Counted from the stretch's first letter, positions 6,665 to 15,316 are shown. The stretch is DNA of 23,594 bases from Gemmatimonadota bacterium (GCA_031127185.1 JARIET010000002.1:1-23594), one strand, 5' to 3'. Program-made: numbers and translations. Notes: a model not told the origin generated them from the letters alone.

Positions 6665-9004
6665 CTATTCGCGCGCGCGGCCGAGGAGCGAGTGCAACCG
6701 CGCGCTGAGCGCCCGCGGACGGAAGGGCTTGGTGAGGTAGTCACTCGCCCCATACTCGAAGACGCGCACCTCGCTGTCCTCGTCGCCCTTCGCGGTGAGC
6801 ACGATCACCGGCAGGTTTGCCGTAGCCGGTCGCGAGCGCAGGTGGCTCAGCACGCCATAGCCGTCGAGTCGGGGCAGGTTCAGGTCGAGCACCACGATGT
6901 CGGGACCGGCGCGATCGATCTCGTCGAGCGCGATGACGCCATCGGCGGCTTCGAAGACGGTGAACCCCTCCCGCTCGAGCAGGTCTTTCATCACGCGGCG
7001 GAGCGCGTCTTCGTCCTCCACAAGCAGGACCTTCTTGGACACGCCGTTTGCGCCGCCACCCTCGTCGAGCAGTTGGAAGCTCTCGCTGTCGAACGCAGCT
7101 GGAGTCGAATGCAGCGTTCGCACGCCGCTGGGCGGCGGCGGCAGGAGGTCAGCGGCAGAAAGGTCTCGCGGAGGCGGGGGCTGCGGCGGCACGTTACGGG
7201 ATGTAGCTCCGGCGTCGCTGCCGCCCGCAACCAGCGGCGGCGTTTCCTCCTGAAGCGGCACACCATCCGCCGCCGTCTTGCGCGGCACCGCAACGGACTG
7301 ACGCTCGGTGTGGTCGATGGGCGCCTCAACGACGCGCAGCAGTTCGTCGATGCTGGTGATGCCGTTGCGCACATGTGACACACCTGAATCCCACAAGCTG
7401 CGCATCCCAGCTTCACGACCTGCGTCCGCGATGCGTTCCGCCGACTCGTTCGCCGCGATGCGACGCTCCACCTCGGGTGTGGAGATGAGCACTTCGGTGA
7501 GCGCCATTCGCCCGCGATACCCGGTCATCGAGCATTCAGAGCAGCCAACCGGGCGGTAGAGCGTGACGCCCTGCGGGAACCACTTGCGGAGCTTCTCGGG
7601 TGTGGCGCCGACCTGAAGTTCCCTGCAGTGGGGGCAGAGGCGCCGGACCAGGCGCTGCGCCAGAATTCCCTTGAGCGCTGCGGCAATCTTGTACGTCTCA
7701 ACACCAATGTCGACCATACGAGTCACGGAACTGGCGGCGTCGATCGTGTGCAGCGTCGACAGCACCAGGTGGCCGGTCAGCGAGGCCTGCACCGTGATAT
7801 TCGCCGTTTCCTTGTCGCGGATTTCGCCGACGAGGATGACGTCGGGATCCTGGCGGAGGATCGAGCGGAGCGCGGCAGGGAATGTGAGACCGGCCTTTTC
7901 GTTCACCTGCACCTGCACCACGCCGGCGAGCCGATACTCGACCGGGTCTTCGACCGTCACGATGTTCACACCGCGCGCCTGAATGGCGCGCAACATCGAA
8001 TACAGCGTCGTTGTCTTTCCGGAACCCGTCGGGCCGGTGACGAGAATGATGCCCTCGCGCGTGTCGAGCAGCAGGTGGATGCGCGCGAGCTCGTCCGGAT
8101 TCAGGCCGAGGTTTTCGAGCGAAAGAACCGTGGAGCGTTGGTCGAGAATTCGAATGACGACCTTTTCGCCCTGCGACGCGGGGAGCGTCGAGACGCGAAG
8201 GTCGACCCGGTTTCCGCTCACGGACACGCGGGCCCGGCCGTCTTGCGGCCGCAGACGATCGGCGATGTCGAGCTGCGCCATGATCTTGACGCGTGACACC
8301 AGCGGCACACCCGCCGCCTTGGGGAGCACCATCACCTGACGGAGCACGCCGTCGATGCGGTAGCGCACGGCCACACCACCTTCTTCGGGCTCCAGGTGGA
8401 TGTCCGAGGCGCGTGACTGAATGCCCTCGGCGACGATCCGGTCCACGAGCTGGATGACGGGGCGCTCTTGCGCGCGATTCGCACCAAGTTCGAGATCCGC
8501 CTCGTCGACCGTCTCATCGACCGACTCGATGTCGTAGTCGCCGGCAACGTTCTCGAGGATCTTCTCGATGACGTTTTCCGGACGGTACACCTCGTCGAGC
8601 CGCGCCATGATCAACGTCGGCGACGACAGCGACATGCGAACGGTGCGGCCAAGCGCAAACGCCAACGTCCTCTCGCAATCGAGGTCGTGCGGATCGGCGG
8701 TGGCGATGTCGAGGATGGAGTCCGAGATCGCCAGCGGCAGCACGCGGTACTTGCGAACCAACTGCTCCGGCACGAGTTCGCGCGCCTGCTGTGAAACTTG
8801 CTGGATGTTGGCGACCTTCATCCGGAACCGCTTGGAGAGGGCGGCGAGAATAACATCATCCGTCGCCATCTTCTGGCGAACGGCAACTTCCCAGAGGCTC
8901 TCCTCGCGCGACGCTTTCAGCTGCACGACCTGCTCGGGGGACAGGAGTCCCTCGAGCGTCGGCAACAGCCACTCATCGCGCGGAGTTTTCGCGGAGGTTC
9001 CCAT
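6665..9004 (-). CDS. GspE/PilB-type assembly ATPase fused to a C-terminal response-regulator receiver domain
   Basis: This 779-residue protein combines two usually separate modules. Residues 1-150 form an MshEN/T2SSE_N-type domain. Residues about 180-560 are the secretion ATPase: Walker A GPTGSGKT (324-331), an Asp box (VEDPVEYR), Walker B with DVILVGEIRD (Glu394), a His box GHLVLSTLHT (411-420), and the zinc tetracysteine Cys457/Cys460/Cys488/Cys491 typical of GspE and PilB. A Pro-rich linker (about 561-656) leads to a full receiver domain (657-779) with acidic pair Glu663/Asp664, phospho-acceptor Asp707 in VVLDLNLPRLDGYG, Thr737 and Lys759. By family knowledge it should power type IV pilus or type II pseudopilus assembly at the inner membrane. 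The receiver implies direct control by a histidine kinase. ATG 9004 has no Shine-Dalgarno. No pilus genes are adjacent. Confidence 0.95.
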   Translation of the reverse strand: MGTSAKTPRDEWLLPTLEGLLSPEQVVQLKASREESLWEVAVRQKMATDDVILAALSKRFRMKVANIQQVSQQARELVPEQLVRKYRVLPLAISDSILDIATADPHDLDCERTLAFALGRTVRMSLSSPTLIMARLDEVYRPENVIEKILENVAGDYDIESVDETVDEADLELGANRAQERPVIQLVDRIVAEGIQSRASDIHLEPEEGGVAVRYRIDGVLRQVMVLPKAAGVPLVSRVKIMAQLDIADRLRPQDGRARVSVSGNRVDLRVSTLPASQGEKVVIRILDQRSTVLSLENLGLNPDELARIHLLLDTREGIILVTGPTGSGKTTTLYSMLRAIQARGVNIVTVEDPVEYRLAGVVQVQVNEKAGLTFPAALRSILRQDPDVILVGEIRDKETANITVQASLTGHLVLSTLHTIDAASSVTRMVDIGVETYKIAAALKGILAQRLVRRLCPHCRELQVGATPEKLRKWFPQGVTLYRPVGCSECSMTGYRGRMALTEVLISTPEVERRIAANESAERIADAGREAGMRSLWDSGVSHVRNGITSIDELLRVVEAPIDHTERQSVAVPRKTAADGVPLQEETPPLVAGGSDAGATSRNVPPQPPPPRDLSAADLLPPPPSGVRTLHSTPAAFDSESFQLLDEGGGANGVSKKVLLVEDEDALRRVMKDLLEREGFTVFEAADGVIALDEIDRAGPDIVVLDLNLPRLDGYGVLSHLRSRPATANLPVIVLTAKGDEDSEVRVFEYGASDYLTKPFRPRALSARLHSLLGRARE

Positions 9005-9053
9005 TTCGGGGGTTCGGGGAGCGTCGGCCGAGTGCCAAGCCGAACCCTTAATA

Positions 9054-9112
9054 CTAACGCGTACGTTAGGGTGCCCGACACCCTCCCGCTGGTGTAAACC
9101 AGCTAACTGGTT
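9054..9112 (-). promoter_or_regulatory. Cluster of short dyads in the leader of the ATPase-receiver gene
   Basis: Four short inverted repeats are packed into 59 bp between the barrel-protein stop (9119) and the ATPase-receiver start (9004). They are CTAACG-CGTA-CGTTAG (9054-9069), AGGGTG-CCCGA-CACCCT (9068-9084), CTGGT-GTAA-ACCAG (9089-9102) and AACCAG-CTAA-CTGGTT (9097-9112). The last two share the ACCAG segment and cannot form together. On the minus strand AACCAG-TTAG-CTGGTT is the first hairpin after the upstream gene. It could be a weak terminator, an operator region, or a switch. Confidence 0.4.
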
Positions 9113-9118
9113 GGGGCA

Positions 9119-11248
9119 TCACAGGATAGGCCACCATGTGCGGGAAAAATCAATACGGATGGTCCAGCCCCCACTCGCGTCAACTCCGCGAGCGAGATCG
9201 AGGCGAATGAGATTGTAGGCTGAGATCATGCCAAGGCCGACCGAGCGGGCGTGCGCCGGTTCGCCTGGCGTAATTCCAGTGCGCCACGCGCCGACGGCGA
9301 ACGGCGCGAGCGTCACTGGCGCCTGTGTTCGGCCGAAGCGTCCCAGATTGAGGGGCAACGACCCTACCGTGACATGCCACTCCGCCCGCGCCACGGCGCC
9401 CGCGGGCGCCCGGAGCGAACGCGCGGCGTATCCAGGCGCAGTGATGGGGCCGCCGAAACGGACGTCATCCTGAGCATTCCCGTTCTTACGGACCCGGCCT
9501 GCGGCAATCAACCCGAGGTGCCAGGTGCCGTACTGCACCGGGCGCACAACGGAAGCGCGGAAGACCGCGCGCACGTAGTTGCCGCCCGCGGAGTCGCGCC
9601 CGGCCAGCGGACCCAAGGCCAAGAGATCGCGGGCAGCCCGCGCCGACCAAACACCTGCAACCATCGCATCAACGGACACCGCAGTGCCGTCGTCCCGTGC
9701 CGACGCGTGCGCGAGGCTCAGGGCCGCGCGTGTTCCGTCGAGTGGATCAGCGGCCAGGGCCGGGCGATACGTGCCGCGCGAAGGGGTGGCATGCACGCGC
9801 AGTGCCGATTCGCGCAGGCGGTCGACTCCCGCGTTCCATCGCCAAGCACTGCCGCCGGAGACGGACAGGCCCCCGCCGTGTGCGCGATATTCGTCTGAGA
9901 AATCGGCAGCGAACTCCTGCGCTGCGATGGAGTTTCCCGCGCCGCTCATCTCCGGCACAACGCCGGCATCGCGGTACTCGTCGAACACCGAGAATGCCAG
10001 TCGCGCAGACCAGATCCTGCGTCCAAGTGTAAGCCGATACTTGGCCAGCCGGTCGTCCAGCCCATAGCGCGCCGACGCCCGTATGGTTGCAGCACCCGGG
10101 AGCGGTGCGCCCAGTCCGCCGCCGAGCGCCAGCCCCTCGACTCGGTTGACGCGAATGAAATCGCTGACCCGGGCTGCCGCGATGCGCAGACCCGCCTTGC
10201 GCCGGACGGCCTCGCGGCGGACAAGTTCCTCGGCACGCCTCCGCAAAAGTTCGGCGGGACGCGCCTGCCCCGCCGCTTGCACCCGCGCGGCGAGCGAGTC
10301 GGCAAGGTGCCCCGGAAAGCGATACGACGCGAGTTCGGCTGGCGATGCCGACGACAGTTCGGGGGCCGCGAGGCGCTCGGCGGGGAAACCGCGATTCACC
10401 TCGACACAGCAGAGATCCCACTCTCCGCGGATGACTCCGCGCGCCGGGAACTCCAGCCAAGTTCCGGTCCGCCGAATCTCGATTTCCTGACGCCGCGGCA
10501 ACCAGAACCGGCCGTCGACAAGTCCGTTGTCCAGAATGACGGAAACATCCTCGAGCGCTGGATCCCTCAGCGCTGCACGGGTAAAGGTCAGGGCGAGGCG
10601 AACGACGGCCGCCGTCTCACGGTCGAGGTAGAGCGTGCCGATCACACGTGCCAACCGATCGTCGCGCGGCCGAACCTCGACACCGACCACTTCCCAGCTG
10701 CGGTCGCCGACGCGAATGGTGAGCGAGTCGGCGGTTGCATAGTCGTACGCCGACCGGCCCGCCACGGATAGCGGGTGTGGCACGTCGCGCACTTCATCAC
10801 CATCGCCCAGGCGGATGATTGCCGGAAAATTGTTCTGGACTATCGCGAGGTGATCACGGTGGTAGGCAATGTCGGTGGGGAGGACGAGGGTGTCACGACG
10901 CCCGACCAGCCGCTGCTTGCTCAGGTTCGGCGCGCGCCAATAGACTTCCACGGCGAGTTCGTCGGCGCGCACAACCTGGGGCGGATCCGGGAACCCTTCA
11001 CCCAGCTGTGCGAGAAACGTCAGGTACCCGTGTGCAACGGCCCGGTAATCCGCGAGTCCAGAATCGGACAACTGGATCGTACGCCGACCGATGGCTCGCG
11101 CGACCAGATCGAGGGTGGGCGTGTCGTTCCAGGCGCGGTTCGCAGCGGCCAGCGGCGCCTGCGCTTCAACCGATTGAACGGCACCAACGCCGACAAGCAG
11201 GACGAGCGCTGCCCGGCGGCGGAGAACGAAGAGAACCCCTGGAGACAC
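9119..11248 (-). CDS. Outer-membrane beta-barrel protein with DUF5686-like region
   Basis: The protein has 709 residues when started at GTG 11248, where it opens with a good signal peptide (MSPGVLFVLRRRAALVLLVG, cleavage near VEA-QAP at about residue 29). An ATG at 11317 would add 23 residues before it. The N-terminal 300 or so residues include strands with a VIGTLYLDRETAAVVRL pattern, resembling LolA-like or DUF5686 modules. A charged helix follows, then RVNRVEGLALGGG, close to the NRVEGL sequence that opens barrels of the DUF5686 type. The rest alternates like transmembrane beta-strands and ends in IDFSRTWWPIL. It probably sits in the outer membrane; the ligand or substrate is unknown. The frame stays open as far as 12193, but that part is antisense to trpE and looks non-coding. 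Confidence 0.8.
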   Translation of the reverse strand: MSPGVLFVLRRRAALVLLVGVGAVQSVEAQAPLAAANRAWNDTPTLDLVARAIGRRTIQLSDSGLADYRAVAHGYLTFLAQLGEGFPDPPQVVRADELAVEVYWRAPNLSKQRLVGRRDTLVLPTDIAYHRDHLAIVQNNFPAIIRLGDGDEVRDVPHPLSVAGRSAYDYATADSLTIRVGDRSWEVVGVEVRPRDDRLARVIGTLYLDRETAAVVRLALTFTRAALRDPALEDVSVILDNGLVDGRFWLPRRQEIEIRRTGTWLEFPARGVIRGEWDLCCVEVNRGFPAERLAAPELSSASPAELASYRFPGHLADSLAARVQAAGQARPAELLRRRAEELVRREAVRRKAGLRIAAARVSDFIRVNRVEGLALGGGLGAPLPGAATIRASARYGLDDRLAKYRLTLGRRIWSARLAFSVFDEYRDAGVVPEMSGAGNSIAAQEFAADFSDEYRAHGGGLSVSGGSAWRWNAGVDRLRESALRVHATPSRGTYRPALAADPLDGTRAALSLAHASARDDGTAVSVDAMVAGVWSARAARDLLALGPLAGRDSAGGNYVRAVFRASVVRPVQYGTWHLGLIAAGRVRKNGNAQDDVRFGGPITAPGYAARSLRAPAGAVARAEWHVTVGSLPLNLGRFGRTQAPVTLAPFAVGAWRTGITPGEPAHARSVGLGMISAYNLIRLDLARGVDASGGWTIRIDFSRTWWPIL

Positions 11249-11320
11249 AGTGGCATTATCGCGGCAAGCAGGGATGCGAGCAACCGAGGCGTCCGGGTCG
11301 GCTGCCGGAGTGAACATCCG
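11249..11320. promoter_or_regulatory. Divergent intergenic region between the barrel protein and trpE
   Basis: These 72 bp separate the chosen starts of the minus-strand barrel gene and trpE and should hold both promoters. GGAG at 11307-11310 is the likely trpE ribosome binding site, 10 nt before ATG 11321. I see no convincing -35/-10 pair, no Trp-rich leader peptide and no trp-type attenuator hairpin. Confidence 0.4.
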
Positions 11321-12841
11321 ATGATGGACGGCTACGCGGTGTTTGCCGCTCGGGCAAAGCCCGGCTCGCTTGTGCCGGTATGGCGCGACATCCTCCTCGA
11401 CTGCGACACGCCGGTCGCCGCACTGGCGCGATTGCGGGGCCCCGCGGAGTCGCGCGTGTCGCGCCCGGAGTTTGCCTTTCTCCTCGAAAGTGCGCCCGCA
11501 GGAAGTGAAACGTGGGCGCGATACACGTTTCTCGGCGCCCAGCCAGCGGCAGCCTGGCGATTGGTCGACGGCGTAGTGGAGGAATGGTCGTCCGCGAACG
11601 GATGGCACGACCGGCGCACGCCAGCTGATCCCATCGATGACTTGCGTGCCCTGGTCACGCGTCGTGCCCCGGTGGACGTCCCTGAAGCCGGCCCATTCTG
11701 GGGCGGCGCGGTTGGGTATTTCGGGTACGACGTCGTGCGGCACATCGAGCGCCTTCCGCACCCGCCGGCGCCGGGCATCGCAGCCCCTGACGCGCTCTTC
11801 CTGATCACACGCACGTTGGTGTTGATCGACAACCTCAAAGCGCGGGCCCGCGTGACCTGCGCCGTCGCCGTGGATCAGGACCTCTCGGCGCCGACGTTGC
11901 GTGCGCTGTACGATGCGGCGCTCGCTGATATCGACGACACGGTGCAACGCCTCCGCAGCGGCCCCGCCCTGCCGTCGCTGGACCTGGATCCGGCCGCTGC
12001 ACCGGCGACGGGTCGGTCGACGTACTCGCGCGAGGCGTTCTGCGCCGATGTGGACCGGATCAAGGAGTACATACTCGCGGGCGATTGTTTTCAGGCGCTG
12101 CTGGCGCGGCGGATCATCGTGCCGCGCGACTTCGACGGGTCGACACTCTACCGTGCGATCCGTGCATTGAACCCATCCCCGTACATGTTTCACCTCGTCC
12201 TCGACGGCGTGGAGATTGTCGGGAGTTCACCGGAGTTGCAGGTGCGCGTGGCTGACGGGCGCGCGATCGTGCGCCCCATCGCCGGCACGCGCCCGCGGGG
12301 CGGCGATCCCGATCGTGACGCAGTACTCGCGGCTGAACTGCGGGCCGACGAGAAAGAGTGCGCCGAACACGTGATGCTGGTGGACCTCGGCCGAAACGAC
12401 ATCGGTCGCGTGGCGACCTTTGGGTCGGTGCAGGTCACGCAGCTGATGCAGGTCGAGCGGTTTTCCCACGTGCAGCACCTTGTCAGCGAAGTGCAAGGAG
12501 ACGTCCCGGGCCAGTCGGCGCTCGGCGTATTCAAGGCAACGTTTCCCGCCGGCACGATGACCGGCGCACCGAAAGTTCGCGCCATGGAGATCATCGACTC
12601 GCTGGAGCCCGACCGACGTGGCCCCTATTCGGGCGCGCTCGGCTACGTCGCGTTCGGCGACAGGCGCATGGATCTCGCGATCACCATCCGGACCTGTGTG
12701 ATGGTCGGGGATGAGGCGATGGTGGGCGCCGGTGCCGGGATCGTGGCGGACTCCGTGCCAGAACACGAATGGGCCGAAACCGAAGCCAAAGCGCGGGCCA
12801 TGCTCACGGCGATTGGTCAGGCTCGCGCGGCCGCCGGTTGA
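11321..12841 (+). CDS. trpE: Anthranilate synthase component I
   Basis: The enzyme (506 residues) converts chorismate plus ammonia or glutamine-derived nitrogen to anthranilate, the first step of tryptophan synthesis. The N-terminal LLES (54-57) is the tryptophan feedback-binding motif. The chorismate-binding domain shows PIAGTRPRG (319-327), the block from DEKECAEH to VDLGRND (343-360) and GTMTGAPK (411-418). Alanine in PIAGT marks TrpE; PabB (aminodeoxychorismate synthase) normally has lysine there. I chose ATG 11321 because it gives the standard N-terminus and has GGAG 10 nt upstream; the frame is open much further upstream but overlaps the divergent gene. No trpG or other trp gene is next to it: a cyclase gene follows after 43 nt. 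Confidence 0.95.
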   Translation: MMDGYAVFAARAKPGSLVPVWRDILLDCDTPVAALARLRGPAESRVSRPEFAFLLESAPAGSETWARYTFLGAQPAAAWRLVDGVVEEWSSANGWHDRRTPADPIDDLRALVTRRAPVDVPEAGPFWGGAVGYFGYDVVRHIERLPHPPAPGIAAPDALFLITRTLVLIDNLKARARVTCAVAVDQDLSAPTLRALYDAALADIDDTVQRLRSGPALPSLDLDPAAAPATGRSTYSREAFCADVDRIKEYILAGDCFQALLARRIIVPRDFDGSTLYRAIRALNPSPYMFHLVLDGVEIVGSSPELQVRVADGRAIVRPIAGTRPRGGDPDRDAVLAAELRADEKECAEHVMLVDLGRNDIGRVATFGSVQVTQLMQVERFSHVQHLVSEVQGDVPGQSALGVFKATFPAGTMTGAPKVRAMEIIDSLEPDRRGPYSGALGYVAFGDRRMDLAITIRTCVMVGDEAMVGAGAGIVADSVPEHEWAETEAKARAMLTAIGQARAAAG

Positions 12842-12873
12842 ACGGCCTACCCGCCCCGCAGTCCCCGGCCGCA

Positions 12874-12879
12874 TATTTT
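12874..12879 (+). promoter_or_regulatory. Candidate -10 box just before the cyclase start
   Basis: TATTTT stands out in a GC-rich gap and ends 5 nt before ATG 12885. No Shine-Dalgarno sequence lies between the trpE stop and this ATG. If the box is real, transcription would start at or next to the ATG (leaderless mRNA), making the cyclase cluster independent of trpE. No clear -35 element is visible. Confidence 0.3.
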
Positions 12880-12884
12880 CAGCA

Positions 12885-14489
12885 ATGTCGCTGAAGCTCA
12901 CGGGCATCGAGAACGAATACACGTTCGAACTCCGGCCGCGGACCATGATGGTGGTCGGACGCGCGGTGAACTCGGACTGTGCGGTCGTCGACGCGACCGT
13001 GTCCCGCCGGCATGCCGAGCTGACGATTCAGGATGACGGCATCCAACTGAAGGACCTGGGGTCGAGCAACGGCACGTTCGTGAACGGCGTGAAAGTAGAC
13101 AGTTATTTCGTTGCGCCGGGCGACACGGTGACCTTCGGCAAGGTGGCGTTCAAGCTGGAGCAACTGGCGCCGCCAGCGGCCGCGCCGCCCCCGCCTCCGC
13201 CTCCGCCGCCCGCTGCGGCGCCAAAGCCGGGCGCCACCATTGTGCGCCCAATCTCGGTGCACGGCCACGATCCGATTGCGGCGCTGGGACGGCATAGCGG
13301 CAGCATCAAGGCGGTGATGGCCGGCGCTGCCGACCCGGCCGAGAAGGACAGGCAGAAACTCGCCATCCTGCTTGAAGTCTCAAAGGGGCTCACGCGCGCC
13401 ACGGATGTCGATGCGCTGCTGAAGAAGGTGGCGGACTTTGCCTTCGAAATTCTTGAGGCCGACCGCTGCGCGATCCTCCTGCTCGACGACAACAACAACC
13501 TGCTGACCAAGATCTCGCGCGATAAACGCGGGGCGGAAGCAGCGCAGGCAGTGCCGCAGTCGATTGCGAGAATGGCGATTGACGAAAAGTCTGCGGTGGT
13601 GTCGGAGAACGCCGGCGAGGACACCCGCTTCACGGGACAGTCGATCCTGATGCAGCGCGTGCGGTCGGCGATGTGCATCCCGCTCATTGGGTCGGAGAAC
13701 AAGGTGCTTGGCGTGTTGTATGTCGACAACTACATGAGCACACACCAGTTCGGCGAGGCTGACGTGGATTTCGCGATTGCGTTTGCGGGCATCGCCGCCG
13801 TCGCCATCGAGAACGGTCAGTTCTCCGACCGGATCCGTCAGCAGATGCTGGTCCGCAGCAACTTTGAGCGATTTTTTACACCGCACCTCGCGGCGCGGAT
13901 CGCCAACAGCGCTGACGCGGTGAAGCTTGGCGGCGACAAGCGGCGCATTGCCGTGCTGTTCAGTGACATCCGCGGTTTCACGGCGCTGTCGGAGACGATG
14001 AACCCGGACGACATGGCGCGGCTGCTGACAGAGTACTTCAGCGAGATGGTGGAATGCGTGTTCCGCCACGGCGGGACGCTCGACAAGTTCATCGGCGATG
14101 CCGTGATGGCGCAGTGGGGCGCGCCGCTTGGTGAGGCGGATGACGCCGACCGCGCGATGTCGTCGGCGATGGACATGATGGAAGCGCTGGACAAGCTCAA
14201 CGAGCATTGGCGCCAGCAGAGCCGGCCGACGCTGGAGATTGGCATAGGGCTGAACATCGGCGACGCCTTCGCCGGGAACATTGGGAGCGAACGGCGACTG
14301 GAATACACGGTGATCGGCGACACGGTGAACACGGCGAGTCGGCTCTGCGGCGTGGCGGGCCCGGGGGAGATCCTCGTCAGCGAGCCGTTCAAGGCGGCGC
14401 TGGTGACGCCGCCGCGGATGGCGGCGATGCAACCGCTCGAGCTCAAGGGCAAGAGCCAGCCAGTGCCAGTCTACAAAGTCGTGCGGTGA
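12885..14489 (+). CDS. FHA-GAF class III adenylate/guanylate cyclase
   Basis: This 534-residue soluble signalling enzyme has three parts. An FHA domain (about 1-95; VVGRAVNSD, VSRRHAEL, LGSSNGTFVNG) binds phosphothreonine peptides. An Ala/Pro linker has nine consecutive prolines at 101-109. A GAF sensor (about 160-315) is followed by a class III cyclase domain (about 350-534). Catalytic features: metal-binding Asp361 (LFSDIRGF) and Asp405 (FIGDAVMA), purine-selecting Lys401 and Thr475 (in YTVIGD), and transition-state Asn482 and Arg486 (VNTASR). The Lys/Thr pair matches class IIIb cyclases, usually adenylate cyclases, several of which respond to bicarbonate. There is no membrane segment. ATG 12885 is the natural start; the frame extends upstream only as antisense-like overlap with trpE. 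The stop overlaps the next start (GTGA). Confidence 0.94.
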   Translation: MSLKLTGIENEYTFELRPRTMMVVGRAVNSDCAVVDATVSRRHAELTIQDDGIQLKDLGSSNGTFVNGVKVDSYFVAPGDTVTFGKVAFKLEQLAPPAAAPPPPPPPPPAAAPKPGATIVRPISVHGHDPIAALGRHSGSIKAVMAGAADPAEKDRQKLAILLEVSKGLTRATDVDALLKKVADFAFEILEADRCAILLLDDNNNLLTKISRDKRGAEAAQAVPQSIARMAIDEKSAVVSENAGEDTRFTGQSILMQRVRSAMCIPLIGSENKVLGVLYVDNYMSTHQFGEADVDFAIAFAGIAAVAIENGQFSDRIRQQMLVRSNFERFFTPHLAARIANSADAVKLGGDKRRIAVLFSDIRGFTALSETMNPDDMARLLTEYFSEMVECVFRHGGTLDKFIGDAVMAQWGAPLGEADDADRAMSSAMDMMEALDKLNEHWRQQSRPTLEIGIGLNIGDAFAGNIGSERRLEYTVIGDTVNTASRLCGVAGPGEILVSEPFKAALVTPPRMAAMQPLELKGKSQPVPVYKVVR

Positions 14490-15316
14490 CTGGCTCCGCG
14501 CCGGCGGAACGTCATTCATCGGCACCCCCGGCGAGGCCGTCCAGACCGCCGGATGGCTTTCGGGAGAGCGCCGCGCGCGGCACGCTCGTGGTCGCGCGCA
14601 CGGACCTGCACGACTTGGTCTGCGCCGTACTGCGGGGCGCCACGCTGCATGCCTGGGCGGCAGCGCAACCCGGCGCGCAGGCCATGCAGGGTCGGGACAC
14701 GGCGTGGGCCACGCGGCTTCCGAATGGACCGGAAGTCGTGGTGCGGCACTCGCGGCATGGTGGCCTGCTGGCACCGCTTACGCGCGACCTCTTTCTGGCG
14801 CCCACGCGGGCACCGCGCGAACTCGAAGTGTCGCTGCGCCTGCGGGCAGTGGGCGTATCGACGCCAGATGTGCTTGCCTACGCGGTGTACACGGCGGCGG
14901 GTCCACTCTGCCGGGCCGATGTCGTCACGGCGCGCGTGCATGGCGTCGCGCTCCCTGCCGCGTGGGCCTCAGCGGTGGATCCGGCACAGCGTCAAGCCGT
15001 TGCCGAGGCGGTCGGCGGGCTGCTCAGTTCGCTCCGAGACGCTCGCGCGCATCATCCGGACCTCAATGCCCGTAATGTGTTGATCGCACCGACCGGGAAC
15101 GGGCCCACCGCGTGGGTGCTCGACGTGGACCGGGTCCAGTTTGGCCGCTCCGCGAGCGACGCAGCGGCGCGCAACGCCGGCCGGCTTGCGCATTCGCTCG
15201 CGCAACTGCGCGACGAAGGCGCACTCGACCTCGACGCGGCCGCATGGCGGCAGATTGCCGGGCGCGCGGGACTCGCGCGGACGGTTGGCAGCGCGCTCGA
15301 TGGGCGAAGCGAATGA
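14486..15316 (+). CDS. Kdo-kinase-like protein (lipopolysaccharide kinase, KdkA/WaaP family)
   Basis: The protein has 276 residues and a protein-kinase-like fold. The sequence VVVRHSRHGGLLAPLTRDLF (85-104) closely follows the KdkA pattern in which a glycine-rich loop and a positively charged strand bind ATP and Kdo. Glu112 or Glu114 may pair with the ATP-binding basic residue. The catalytic loop is HHPDLNARN (189-197) with Asp192 and Asn197, and the metal-binding Asp is in VLDVDRVQFG (Asp213 or Asp215). Family members phosphorylate Kdo or heptose in the LPS inner core at the cytoplasmic face. The start is GTG 14486, overlapping the cyclase stop by 4 nt, and its own stop overlaps the heptosyltransferase start by 4 nt (ATGA). 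Residues 1-30 are low complexity. The family is fairly sure; the exact acceptor is inferred. Confidence 0.85.
   Translation: MTGSAPAERHSSAPPARPSRPPDGFRESAARGTLVVARTDLHDLVCAVLRGATLHAWAAAQPGAQAMQGRDTAWATRLPNGPEVVVRHSRHGGLLAPLTRDLFLAPTRAPRELEVSLRLRAVGVSTPDVLAYAVYTAAGPLCRADVVTARVHGVALPAAWASAVDPAQRQAVAEAVGGLLSSLRDARAHHPDLNARNVLIAPTGNGPTAWVLDVDRVQFGRSASDAAARNAGRLAHSLAQLRDEGALDLDAAAWRQIAGRAGLARTVGSALDGRSE

Noticed and set aside
7628..8296. 222-codon plus-strand open frame
   Set aside because: It is a shadow of the ATPase coding region, which has all its motifs on the minus strand.
10775..11320. Upstream extension of the trpE frame
   Set aside because: It is antisense to the barrel-protein gene and has no TrpE similarity; ATG 11321 gives the normal family N-terminus and has GGAG upstream.
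11318..12193. Minus-strand extension of the barrel-protein frame by about 290 codons
   Set aside because: It is antisense to the well-supported trpE gene, has a random Arg-rich composition, and the protein has a clear signal peptide starting at 11248.
13380..14774. 464-codon open frame on the minus strand
   Set aside because: It is antisense to the cyclase and kinase genes, His/Arg-rich with no recognisable motif, as expected for a shadow frame in GC-rich DNA.
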